The notes under the pieces are model-generated. The model searched no databases. It worked only from the letters and a program-made list of their open reading frames with translations, and was not told the origin of the DNA. Shown here in pieces: positions 45,126 through 56,444 of a stretch of 64,000 bases of DNA. This stretch comes from Erodium maritimum (lineage: Eukaryota > Streptophyta > Magnoliopsida > Geraniales > Geraniaceae). Location: positions 7,755,001 to 7,819,000 of the forward strand of contig OY997594.1 in the NCBI GenBank assembly GCA_963921825.1, written 5' to 3'. Each line of letters starts with the position of its first letter. The stretch's first letter is position 1. Made by a program: the position numbers and the translations under genes.

Positions 45126-47635
45126 AAAACATAAAAATTAATTCAGACGCAACCGACTTGCTCTGCTAGGGTTTAGGACGTTTTGCGAACACAACCGCAA
45201 TCCATGGAGCTTCCGTATACGATGGAGGACGGTGAGGGAGGCGATGTAGGCGGGGTGCACTAGGGCCTCGACTGGCGGAGCTGGATGACCGGGTCGCTTC
45301 TCAGGACCGTGAAGGATCTCACGGTCAAGGATGGTTGGACCCAGATGAGGTGACGGAGGGGGAGACAGAGGACTCGCGCGCCTCATGGCCGGAGGAGGAA
45401 CCGGAGAGGGAAGTCAGTCCGGTGGTCTCGACGGGGCTGTTGACGGAGCGGGAGACGGGGTCTCCGATGATGTGTTTCTCGGCCCTTCCCGTAGAGGAGG
45501 GGGGATAGGTGGTGGGGGGCCGGATCCGATTAGGGTCGGCCACTCTCCGTCGTACGACGGTGAGAGGCCCGAGGCCGCGGTGCCTGGGCAGCGGTGCAGG
45601 GCGACGAGCGGAGGATCGGGATGGCTGCGTTGGTGGCCGGGAGCTCGGGCAGCCGGCGAGTGAGGGTGAGGGGATGGCTCTGATCCCGATCTCGTCGGGC
45701 TCGGAGTCTGCGACGAAGACGGCGCCGGTTACTTCGAGCGCGGAAATTGCGGCGATGGCGCCGCCGGAAGAGGTTACTTGGCGGCGAAGAAAGGGGAAGG
45801 AGCCAGCGGTCTTGGATGCTAGTGTTTCAGTTACTCGGGCCAGGGAGGAAGTGAGCTTGGGCCGAGGGTTTATGGGTGACGCCCGAAGGGTTGGGGGAAG
45901 TGCTCGGGCTGGGCCGGGACATCATCCGGGCTGGACCCGTGGAGGCAAGGGGGACGTGGCGGCATGGGCCGCCCGTTATGGGTCGGGTCAACCTCAGACG
46001 ACCGGACCAGGGGCTCACCGAGCCGGAGCAGAGCCGAGGGTCGGGGCGATAGACGGGTCGGGTCAGGGGTTTGGTTGCGATCCAAATCCGATATTCCAAG
46101 GTGGCCAACTGGGTCATAGGGATCTGATCCTCAAGGGTGGTCCATCATCGGGAGATTGGTCTTCTAGGGGGGAACAGGTTGCACTGGATCGTCAAATGGG
46201 GGCGATGAGGATTAAGGAGGTAGTTGTGCCGGTCCAAGAGATCACTTGTCGTGGGAATTCGTATAGATTCGCACTGGCAGCCAAGGTCCTGACTACCAGG
46301 AAGATCTTCTGGAAATCGGTACTGGCAAGAATGGAGGATGTCTGGGGTATGAAGGTCGAGGCTAAACCATTAGAAGGGGGTCTGGTCGCTTTTTTCTTCA
46401 GATCAGCTAAGGAAAGGGAAAGGGTTCTGTTTGGGGAACCCTAGTCGTTTTGGGATTCTCTGGTCCTCTTTACGGAACTGAGGGCCCATATGCAGGTTAG
46501 TGACCTGCAGTTCCATCATTTTTCGGCCTGGGCGCGTGTGTCAAATTTACCAGTTGGGGCTTGGACAAGGGATGTGGGATTCAGGGTAGGCAATACGATG
46601 GGAGTCTGCCAAGGCGTAGATGTGGACAAAGATGGGCTATGCTGGGGGGATTTTATGAAGGTCCGAATCAGGGCGGATATCAGGGTCCTTCTGCAGAGTC
46701 AACTCTGGTTTCGTCTATCTGTCTCTCAGGTACGAACACGTTTGCTTATTTCGTATGAACACTTACATGAGCACTGTTTTGGATGTTACTGCGCGGGTCA
46801 TCTATTTCCAGTCTTCCCGGTTGTTGGAGGAATTCGGGGGTCCTCACTGAAGGCACAAGGGGATCCGAAGTCAGCAATAGAGAAAGCGAAACATGGGAAG
46901 GCTACCCCAGGGACGAACTGGACTTATCTAGGGAGGTCGGACAGAGGTGGCCAGTCTAAGGAGGTACCACAGACACCATCAAGGAAGGAAGGGTCAGGAT
47001 GGTGGGGCCACCGTGAAGCAGGGGAGGAGGAGGGGCTGGGGGGTTGGCTGCCAAGGGACCAGACACCGTCACTATCTGGGAATAAGAGGTTAATGAGGGA
47101 GGAGGATCCTGAGGAGGAGGAGGAGGACTCGGCGGCGTCAAACGAGGTGTCAACTACAGCGGCGGGGGGCTTCAAGCACCCTCGCCTCCAGGAATGAGTC
47201 TTAAAGGGGCCAGGGAGGGTTTAGTCGGTTGTACCTTCTCCCTGGTGTATCGATGGCATTGGTATCACCAACAGCTGATGAATTACTTCTCTACCACTTC
47301 GGGGTCAGCAATCCTGCGTTCAGGAGCCCTACCATTATCACTCAAGGGAGGACGACGCACGCTGACATACCGGGGGAGTAATTGGTCCACCACTGCTTGT
47401 TTATCCTCTGATCTGCTCGATCAGTTTCTTCTGGTTGGAGTATACTATATCGGTGTCCTCGGATGCTACCGCAGTCCCGCCCCCCGACCGCAATTATGCC
47501 TAAGAGCACATTTAATTATTCTGCACTTGTCTTTCCAATTATGTTAGTTTGGTTTATGTACGGTGAATCCTACGTTTGTGGGCACCAGGTTACTTTAATT
47601 TAATAATATCATCATTTCCTCTTAAAAAAGAAGAA
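45126..47635 (+). mobile_element. LINE copy with nearly open ORF1, without ORF2, 11-bp TSD
   Basis: GAGAATTTAAT flanks the element at 45115..45125 and 47636..47646, and the 3' end is an A-rich tail (CTTAAAAAAGAAGAA). A leader of about 380 bp precedes ORF1 (45509..47197). About 440 bp of 3' sequence follow, where a complete LINE would have 3-4 kb of endonuclease and reverse transcriptase. No such sequence is present. The perfect TSD and the almost open ORF1 suggest a relatively recent insertion of an RNA already lacking ORF2. Confidence 0.8.
45509..47197 (+). pseudogene. LINE ORF1: DUF4283-like domain and degenerate zinc knuckle
   Basis: Frames 45509..46444 and 46490..47197 are in the same phase and separated by a TAG at 46442..46444. 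The N-terminal 230 residues are Gly/Arg-rich and variable. The DUF4283-like domain runs from YRFALAAKVLTTRK through FFRSAKERERVLFG and on into WARVSNLPVGAW in the second frame. A CFGCYCAGHLFPVF segment is a CX2CX4HX4C zinc knuckle in which the last Cys is replaced by Phe. The C-terminus is acidic (EEDPEEEEED). Plant LINE ORF1 proteins have this order. The protein is a nucleic-acid-binding partner of the LINE RNA. It has one visible stop and a damaged knuckle, so it is probably not functional. Confidence 0.75.
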
Positions 47636-47689
47636 GAGAATTTAATGCACAATTTAATAATAATAAAAAAAATTAACGGACGACGAGAA

Positions 47690-48830
47690 ATTGTATTATC
47701 AATGCAAGCCATACCATACAAATAGGGCTAAAATCTTTGAGAAAAAAATATAGTCCAAGTCTTCCGTAGGAAAATCGGCGTTCATGAATCCGTAGAATTA
47801 GTCTAGTTTCCATCTTAAACAAATATAACTATCCCTACGTCCTACCGTATGCTGGGATTTAAATAATTGAAAACATAACAATAAAACCATAACCAAATAA
47901 AGTACAAAAATAACTGGAGCTCCTTGGTGTATACTCGCTACCCCAAGACAAGGTTGTCGGACTTGGTCCCGGGTCGTGGGGGGTAGCCCACCATCCATCT
48001 ACCACCGAGCCTCACCCAGCTTCATGGGGCCCAGCAAAGCTGTTTAGCAGCTCGTGCCTTATCTAAGTCGTCCTCCGCCTCCTCTTCATCGAGCAACCGG
48101 TACCTTGTAAATGGGAATTCATGTGTCTCTAGTGCCATCTTCAGCTGGGAAGCTCGACAGTAAACCTGCTCCGTCTTGTTTTTCCCTTGGTCGTCCGCAT
48201 CTGCAACCGCTTGGGACCTAAACCACCCTAATCTCCCGAGGGTATGTGTGCATGACATGTGCCTCCTTGGGTATCAGGACCACTTTTTCCTCCACAGTCT
48301 CCTCATCCTCCATTAAAAATGACCTGGTAGGACCCTAACTCTCCTCTACTCCCTGGATGGTTGGGAGGGAGGGCAGAGGCGGTGCTCCCAGACAGGAATT
48401 CAGACGAGGCAGAGCCGGCGAAATCCAATGCCTCTGGTCTAGACCTTTGTCATATGACAATACTGGTGGAGTCGTGGGTTGAGGCTTCGGTTGAATCGGA
48501 CATGCACGACGGTGGAAAATTGACCTGGATTTTCCAAATACCCATGGATGTAGTCGCGCAAGAGATCAAGCACGAGAAGCCCTCGATGATGATCGGAAAT
48601 GTCATGGCCGATAGTGACGAGGTGGTGAGAGCGACTTGGGGCTGCACCAGGGAAGCCATTGAAGCTCGAGATGTCAGGGACCTTGGGAGTTGAGCACAAA
48701 GGCCCTTCGCTTGGACGACAAAGGGTCTGAGGCGGAGCGGGCCGTGGAATCAATAGTGGAAACAACTATGATGGGTGGTGGGTGATGACGGTTGAAAGGA
48801 AGAAAAAAGGGAAACTCTAATATCTCGAGA
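47690..48830 (-). mobile_element. LINE relic, minus strand (ORF1 C-terminus and 3' region)
   Basis: The stretch 47745..47800 matches the 3' region of the LINE at 25124 (ATATAGTCCAAGTC, AATCCGTAGAATTAG). Frames 48022..48258 and 48439..48765 (minus) are unrecognised and may be decayed ORF1. A poly(A) tail and TSD were not resolved. It lies between two plus-strand LINE segments. Confidence 0.45.
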
Positions 48831-48959
48831 AAAAAAATTAGTCTCTTAGACTATTCTATTACAAACTTCTTTTTTTCTATTTAATGGGGGTTTAATACAA
48901 TAAATTTGTGAACTTTTTAAATAATATATACGCTAAGTTAGAACTTAGAACATATTACA

Positions 48960-50240
48960 CATTTCGTTGGAATCTTGACAATCGAACTGATGCCATTTCG
49001 GCACCTTCAGGATGTTAACACAACATTGCTCGACAAGAAGGCATGAAACCTAATTCACCAACCTCGATCTCTTGTTGCCCGCGTCCTTAAGGCTAGGTAT
49101 TACCCGACTACAAATTTTCTGGAAGCGCAGATAGGAAACAACTCGAGTTTTGTGTGGTCTAGTATTAAGTCTGCACATAATCTTCTACGAGGGGACTGAG
49201 GATCGCTATCGGGGATGGAATGGACACATTCATCCAAGGAACCTCATGGTTGGTGGGGGAGGAGGCCACTATAGAGTCCACATGCTCTGATCTTACAGGA
49301 CACCCAGTTGCGGGACTCATGGTTCCAGGTAGGCGACAATGGGATGTGCCACTGTTGACTCAAACATTATCCAAGTCCCACTGACGGTCCACCAACCTAG
49401 GGACGAATGGTATTGGGCATCAACCAGGGACAAACGATACTCGACCAAGTCCGTGTACTCCATCTTATCTTGGGTTCGCCATGAACAGAGACAGAACACG
49501 GAGGCAGTCACGTGGGCGGCGCCGTGGGACATTCAGGTACCACCGAGGCTCCGAGTATTCTTGTGGATATGCTTAACAAATACACTGCATGTGTCTGTCA
49601 ACCTAGCTCATCGGTTTGTTCCGATTCCAACGGAGTGCTCCATATGCCAAAGGGGAGATGAAGCCCGAAGCCACCTTCAGACATGGGTGGATGCTATGGC
49701 CAAGACGGTATCACCGATCGAACATCGACCACAGTGGCCGAATAGATTTAAACCCCCCCTCCCCCCGCCTGGGACGTGGGTCATTAATGTTGATGGGGCA
49801 GTCTTTCAGGATTCTAATCAGTCAGCCTGGGGATTGATCGCACGTACGACAGATGGACAGGTTGGACTCACGGCCAATGGCCTCATTCCGGGCTGCTGCT
49901 TGCCAATTATGATTGAAGCTTATGCAATTGGATCGGCTCTCAGCAATGCTAGTCATCTGGGACCGGTCCCTATTATCATTCGCTCGGATGTTCAGGTCCT
50001 CCTCCACATGATCAGTTCGACGACCCCCCAGCCTCTCCCATTGGGACCCTTATCAGAGATATTCGTCACCTCCTAGCTCAAAACGAGAGTGTGTGTCTCT
50101 AATTTGTGAAAAGAACTGCGAACAAGACCGCTTACCGGTTAACCAGGGAAGCCTGTTCTATGTCTGTTCATAAGTGGTCAGGTGATCTGTCTGACGTACT
50201 AGCATGTATTCTAGATTCCGAAATTAATAAAAGAATTTCA
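48960..50240 (+). mobile_element. LINE ORF2 3' fragment, plus strand, 5'-truncated
   Basis: Near 49033..49200 one frame reads NTTLLDKKA, SLVARVLKARYYP and SSFVWSSIKSAHNLL, the conserved segment just before the zf-RVT domain of plant LINE ORF2. The frame 49339..50076 then carries zf-RVT and RNase H. The 3' end is AT-rich (AAATTAATAAAAG near 50225). It is 5'-truncated, the usual outcome of incomplete reverse transcription. No convincing TSD. Confidence 0.7.
49339..50076 (+). pseudogene. LINE ORF2 C-terminus: zf-RVT and RNase H (RVT_3) domains
   Basis: A 245-codon frame. Residues about 24-114 match zf-RVT: WYWASTRDKRYSTKSVYSIL, VPPRLRVFLWICLTNTLH, then CSICQRGDEARSHL. Residues 147-240 match plant RVT_3 RNase H, with catalytic candidates Asp152 (INVDGA), Glu193 (IEAYAI) and Asp217 (IRSDVQVL). 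The usual final Asp region appears downstream in another frame as KRTANKTAYRL, with Tyr where Asp or His is expected. The linker between the two domains is shorter than usual. The frame was part of a polymerase and is not functional alone. Confidence 0.75.
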
Positions 50241-50249
50241 TTCTTTACA

Positions 50250-52173
50250 AACAAACTGGGATAGAGGTTCAAAGAAATTGTGTTGATTTTGAACAATTAA
50301 ACTAAATTTCAACATTTTGTATATATGTACTCTAAGATTCATAATATGTATTTAAGCATGTAGGTTCGTACAACATAATGAGTAAGTAAGGTTAAGGTTA
50401 GAAAAAAGAGCAGGTGTAGTGTAGGGATGGTGGTGGTGGCAGCACTGAAGTAAATGGTAGAGGCAGATCTGTTTGGTGCGTTTTGTGTTTGATTGATGGC
50501 AAACAGAGGTGTCCGTCTTTCGCTTGTGACCTCTCACTCATTTCATTGCCAGTCGTGTCACTAAATCATTAATTCCTTTACCACCCACTCCAACCTTTTT
50601 ATTTAACACTTTTCTCCCCCCTCTTTTCTTTTAATATTGCACATAAATTTCTTAGAAAAACAGGTTACAGGACGAGTTTGTGTTTATTGGTCTAAACATA
50701 AATTTATTTTTTGAAACATACGAGTCATCTTTACTAAAGAACATGAAACAACATATCAAGTTGAGAGCATCATTCAGATAAAGTACTGGAATCTCTTACC
50801 AGTCTTATAATGACCCACATTTTTAAAATATCTAAGATTTTAAGATCAATATGTTTGAATATCAACTATAAAAAGAAAAACTAAAAGTACAACGTAAGAT
50901 AATAACATCAAACTCTAATGTTGAGAAACCTATTACTTTAAGTGTCAGTTCTAATGTAAAAGTTCTATGATAAGGTGACAAAGGCCGGTCACAAAAAAAT
51001 CATTTGTGCCCCTGTTTTGGTACTAGTTACAAGCTGAAGGTAAGAATTGATTTGAATTCTTTCTGTGCGGGGAAATCTTAAAAGATTGGTGTTGTGACAA
51101 AAAGAAATCCAATGAGATTAGAACCCCGAAGAGATATCAAGACGACTAGTGGCAATCCTTGTCGCCCACCCCCTCTAGTGTCACGAAATCATGACTCGTG
51201 ATGAGATTGTTTAGCACACCTCTCCTAATAGACATGAACGTCGTAGAGCTTTGTTCCCTGCCATATCCAGGGTTGCATGTGCGGTTAAGGGTCTGAGAGG
51301 ATGAGGAGCGATCCGTGGAACGTATAGAGGCCCATCTACCAACCCCTCCCCCCTCCCCCCCCGATCTACATATTAAATAATCAGGTCTCGAACTCTTCAT
51401 GTCACCTCTATCGCTTCGCCGACTGTTTCCCAATCGTACAGTCTAGTCTACAACAATTTCCCAACCAAGATTCATCAGAGAAAGGATCGAACATAGCTAT
51501 AGGGACCTCATTCAACGGATGGAGCCATGACTGTGATTCAAGGTATGTCATAGATAATTATTCAATATAGTAAAAAAAGATTATACACTCATCTAAACTA
51601 TTTGGTGTTGTCCGCTAAATGATTCATCGTTCATGTGCATATATCTCCATGATTGATATGTAATATACATGTTTATTTTTATTTTTAAAATATCTTTGTT
51701 TCAAAAATTTCCCTGTGCATTAGTTTTCATATATTTGCATGTATCCGAATCTTTTTGTCTTCGCTTTACTACGATATCTAACATTTAATTTATGAATATA
51801 AATAAATTTAACAATACGGTTTTCAGTGGCGAAAACATATTCATCATGTAGATACCGACTAAACCTTTTGTAAATCAAAGACAGAAGAGAGTTGAAGAAC
51901 AAATTATTAGATTTGTTTATAACAACTTACCAACAATGGTAAAGCAAAATTTAAATTCAGGATTTTCTTCTATGATTTTAAAATATAAGAGAAACTGAAT
52001 GATACAAACATATATGAGTCCTATATAATCAAATGTACTAATACTCTTCTCCTTTTGGTTACCACTTCATCAGAAAGGATTTGGAAAATAAGATGCTAGT
52101 TCTCGAAAAGATCGCATGAAATGAGAATCATGCGGATATGTTTACGAATGTCGTGCCAAATGAGAAGTTGAAG
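50250..52173. other. intergenic, mostly AT-rich
   Basis: No gene is recognised. The frame 51146..51433 (minus, 95 codons) lies in a GC-richer island with a C-run; it has no known domain and may be an element remnant. The remainder is AT-rich. Confidence 0.45.
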
Positions 52174-52616
52174 TGTTGTGCAACTTAAGTGGGCTTAGCC
52201 GAGTGAAGAGCTGAGCCGCCGCTCGTAAATACTTAAAAACAGGTGATATAGATTAGTCTTTAAGTAGAAGACTGTTTAGTGTGAAGCCTAATGTACACAT
52301 GGGCTTGTACACGTGGGCCTACTCTAGGGTTTTTGTTAGTTTTCTCTTACAAAAGTACTTGCGCCTCCCTATATTTTGTGTAGCAAAAAAACAGATAGTG
52401 CATTGAGTGGTGAGCATGAGAGAGAAAAAAATACCAGAAATCTTGGGTGTAATCAAAACTCCATTGGAGATTATAGTGAAGTTTACTTTACATGCGACAA
52501 CTGGACGTAGCTCTTACATTGGGAGTGAACCAGTATAAACTCTGGTGTCAATTTCATTCATCATTATTTTATTTTCTTTGTTCTTCAAAGACAGAGATTT
52601 GGTTTAATTCGTAGCA
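52174..52616 (+). mobile_element. Copia-like LTR fragment (about 440 bp)
   Basis: It starts TGTTGTGCAACTTAAG and contains GACAACTGGACGTAGC and GGGAGTGAACCA, words typical of Ty1/Copia LTRs of plants. A TG..CA end at about 52616 is probable. No primer-binding site or internal region follows, so it is a solo or residual LTR. It is a fossil; a TSD was not recognised. Confidence 0.6.
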
Positions 52617-52629
52617 CACACAGCCATAG

Positions 52630-53880
52630 GATTCCATATAAGAGGCCTTTGGTCTTCGCCTTCCGGCATCCTCTTCTTTTTTTAGTTATCTTCTGCCCCA
52701 ACCGATGATGACCGGTGAGAGAGCTCTGCCACCATGAACGACTCTGGTTTCGCCCCCGCGACAATCACACGATGTCTTCTCATCTCGCTCCCTCCGCAAG
52801 GTCAAGCCGAGGTCGCGTAGATCCTAATCATCTAGGGAGAGATCATCCATGGTACTGGAGACTCTCTGCCTCAATGATACTAGACATGTCCAAGAAACGC
52901 TCCTCACTGAGCCGTTTCCCGACACCAACGTCTCTCACGTTGTTTCCATCACTGTATCCCTCGGGGCCTCCCATCCCCCTGAACCGACGAGATACATGGG
53001 TATTATATCTCGGCTGCCTGTTACGCCCACCTTTCTTGAATGGTAGGGTCGTCGCCCTCGAAGTTCTACTTCGATACGTTACCAAGTGTGGCGCTTCTCT
53101 CTTCCACCAATTCTTTATTAAGGAACCAACCCTACTCGAGGTCGTGATCTTCACCGACTACACCTTCGATGCCAACAGTCAAATGGAGTTGTCCCGTAGG
53201 ATAAGGTCGGTGTGATGTCCCACCCATGCCCAGCTTCATTTGTGAGGTATGTTTTCATGCCTAAACCGGGAGAATTAGTTGTAAGTCCAACCGAACCCAG
53301 GAATAGGTATGACGGAAACCACTGGTTTTCTAGGAGGACATCTAGGGTTTCTCCCGGGAGGCCTAGAGCTGATACCCAACCCCTATGAGGGAAGAGAGGG
53401 GAGTATAATTTGGAAGGAGTATAATGCACTCAGTCGAGGACTCAAAAGCAGTCTCTCCAGGATTCATGAGAACCCGAAGCAAAGGGCTGCATTGGAGGAC
53501 CGACAGTCAAACCTATAAAGGGGTTCCTCCATCAAACTTTGTGATCCCTCCTCACACTGCGCGCATCTCCTAGTTACCTAGTGTTCCTGATTGGTGGAAT
53601 CATAAGTTTTTATGTTATGACGGGTGGGCTCAGGTTAAGCCGGATATGATTTTTTGGTCAAGTTTAAGTAGTCAACCGGAACCTTATTGTCTGACTGTTG
53701 GTTTCTTTTTTTCTTCTTTTTTAGCCTGGTCTCTTTGTTTACTGGTAAATTTAAGTGCTTGGTACTAAAAAACCTGAACATGCCTCAGGTTTATTTGGAT
53801 GATTCGTTCTAGTCAGTCTTTAGATATACTACTCTCTCTCTATTTCCCATTATATTTGATGATTTCATATGAATAAAATT
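52630..53880 (+). mobile_element. unclassified retroelement relic, plus strand
   Basis: A CT-rich leader-like start near 52650 is followed by a GC-rich segment with the frame 52715..53215 (166 codons, no domain recognised). The end near 53860 (TTTCATATGAATAAAATTCG) is like a LINE 3' end. It is assigned by layout only. Confidence 0.35.
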
Positions 53881-54983
53881 CGTTCCTTATGGACATGATC
53901 AAAGTTCAAGCATGATTCTTATAGCGGATAAAAGTGTTGGGGAATGATGGTTTGGGCCTAGATGGTGCTTTGGTCCTAATGGATCAATCAATTCTTGTAG
54001 AGTTTAAGCACGGGAGGCAGATCGAGCAGGGGTTTGGTCTTGCATGACCTATCAAAGTCAATGGGCCTGTTGGGGATCAAGTGGGTAGTCCGTGGAAGGA
54101 TGACCTTCTCAAACCGAAACATCAGAGTCGCCCCATAAGCATCTTTCGAATTATTATACCTTTAGGCCTAGAGCACGTTCCCTGAGTCGTGCGAGAGGCG
54201 TTAATCATGTTGACGTTCGGAAACAGGTTGCACAAGCTTGAAATTCTCATTCTGCTCAAGCGAAGTGATGTAGAGCGCATAGCGCAAATTTGATTTATTT
54301 ATTGAGTTTGTTGATTCACAAAAAATGCCAAATAGAATAATTATCAAATTCGTTGATTCGTGATGAATACCGAAAGAGATAGTTTGATGTTATCTTGTTT
54401 TGTGTTTATTTCTTCAAATCTGATTTACAGTCAAAGCATCATGTGCTTGTATAGTAAAAATAAACCCCAAATTCCTAATACAATAAGGAAACTTAACTCC
54501 AAAGCCCTAATTCGAATAAAGGAAACCTCAAATCCTAGAACAAAAAGGAAATAACAAAACGGACTCTAAAAGTACAACTTTTCCCCTCCAGATGACCTCG
54601 GATGACCAAAAAATATCGTACATTATGGCATAGCCATGTGTTTCGTTTAGGCACCCGTTTCGACTTGAAAAATGCTAAGGTTTTGTCAGATTCAGACACT
54701 GACGCATTTTCAAATAATCTAGTTGTTGTGTCAAAAGGTCTTCAATTTGGACTGCATCACGAAGGCTTTCGACGATCCGAACATGACTTCGGAGGGTGAC
54801 GAATGAGTCACCGATGATGGTTGATTTGTTTCATTCGTAATCGTTTGTTTTTGTTTTCGAACTTTGGCCTTCTACCTCTTTTGAAAAAATTTCTATAATC
54901 GTTGAGTTTCTTGAATCCCGATCCTTCTTAGACTTGGATTCATACCCTGTTCTTTATAATAAAATTCCAAGTTGGATAAAAAA
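53881..54983. other. intergenic, no gene recognised
   Basis: Short frames (54360..54554, 54602..54799) have no known domain. The stretch ends at the TSD of the next LINE-like insertion. Confidence 0.45.
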
Positions 54984-54995
54984 AACTCGACCCTT

Positions 54996-56432
54996 GTTTT
55001 TGATCAGCAGTTTTTTTATATAAATAATCCAACGACTTCAAAGTGAAGCCGAAGGACCAAGGCATAGCTCTTAGACCAACTTACAAACAGGAGCACTGGC
55101 CACGAAGACGCAGCCTCAAACCAGATGATTCCCAACAAGGGGAATTGAAACATTAACAGGTCTTAAAACCTAAATATTACAATCAGCAACCTAAATACAA
55201 CAAACACGGGCCTAGCCCAACCAACAAAACAACATGGCCCAACCAGGGAGAAACCTAAAGGCAACAAGGCCCAAAACGAAAGCAAAACAAACAGAGTCTT
55301 GGTACTCAGCTTTACCAACCATGAAGCGCGCAAGAAAAAACTCAAAGGAACACCTTATCCGGCCAAACACCAAACTCAACCAAAGAGAAGACGATTGTCT
55401 CACTCCCCTATCCCTACAGGATCCACCTAATCCAAGCTATTGTCTCCCCCAAAAGGGGAAAACAATCGGTTGCTGAGCAACACCAGATAAACAACCTTGC
55501 TCCAGTGATGATAGAGCCACCACCGGAATAGCCAAATCCCCAGAAATCTTGACCTTGCTTTCACCGGGGATCCAAGGATCCACCATCACCGCAAGCCAAC
55601 ACCTTTAAACGATGATGTCCTAGACCCAAACTGAGTCCAGGACAGTGATCAGCAGTCAAGGAAAACTAGAGATTAAAGGAAAAGAGGGAAACCGGACGGG
55701 AAGGGGGAAAATACTTACCCAATAAAAGAAGCCAGACACTCGAGGAACGCTCCAACACGAGTCCTTCCAACTCAAACAATCCGCCCGGACAACACCAGCA
55801 ACGGACCCGAACCAAGCTCTACACCGTCGAGGCAACAGAGAAGGGAGCGAAGATCCATGAGCTCTGAGATCCGGTATCAAGCAACCACGACACCTGTGAG
55901 GGAGTACCACCGGAGACAGTAGCGCCAGATCTGAGGCAAGAATGGAGTACACGCGCAACAGACCCCCAAAACAACAACCTTCGGGAAAATCTAGGGCCAT
56001 TAGCGACGTTGAAGAGCCTCTCACTCCAGATCTGTTCAGAGTGAGCTTCGCGTTTGAGGAAAAACGAGCGACATGCCAAAAAAAAGGGAGAAAAAGGACG
56101 CCAATGACCTAAATCAGTGTAGATCTGGAGCCATCGACTCCAAAATTAAATGAGAAAAGCTTCCCACTGCCAGATCTACAACCAAAGTCGGTCGGAGGCG
56201 CGGTGTGGAGGCGGAGGAGGGGCGAGGAGTGGCAAGGAAGAAGGAGAAAGAAGAGTCGGGAAAAGGAAGGAGGCCGGGTAAGAACACGAGAAGGGTAAAG
56301 GGATGGAGCCGCCGTCGACCGTTCGACCACCAGGGCCAGGTAGTCGGCGACGTCCACACAAGAAAACACACCTAGGGTTAGAGAGAGGCGAGAGAGAAAA
56401 CAAGAGTGAGAGAGACTATTAAATAAATAAAT
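54996..56432 (-). mobile_element. LINE-like insertion, minus strand, 12-bp TSD
   Basis: The perfect direct repeat AACTCGACCCTT lies at 54984..54995 and 56433..56444. On the minus strand the 3' end reads TATATAAAAAAACTGCTGATCAAAAAC. The 5' end is a CT-rich leader beginning near CTCTCTCACTC with CTCTAACCCTAGG. Frames such as 55656..56024 (minus) show no ORF1 or ORF2 domain. It shares the order GACCTGTT, CCCCTTG, GGCCAGTGCTC with the copy 58169..62654, which defines a family. The 1.44-kb size and intact ends make it a short, probably non-autonomous derivative. Confidence 0.75.
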
Positions 56433-56444
56433 AACTCGACCCTT

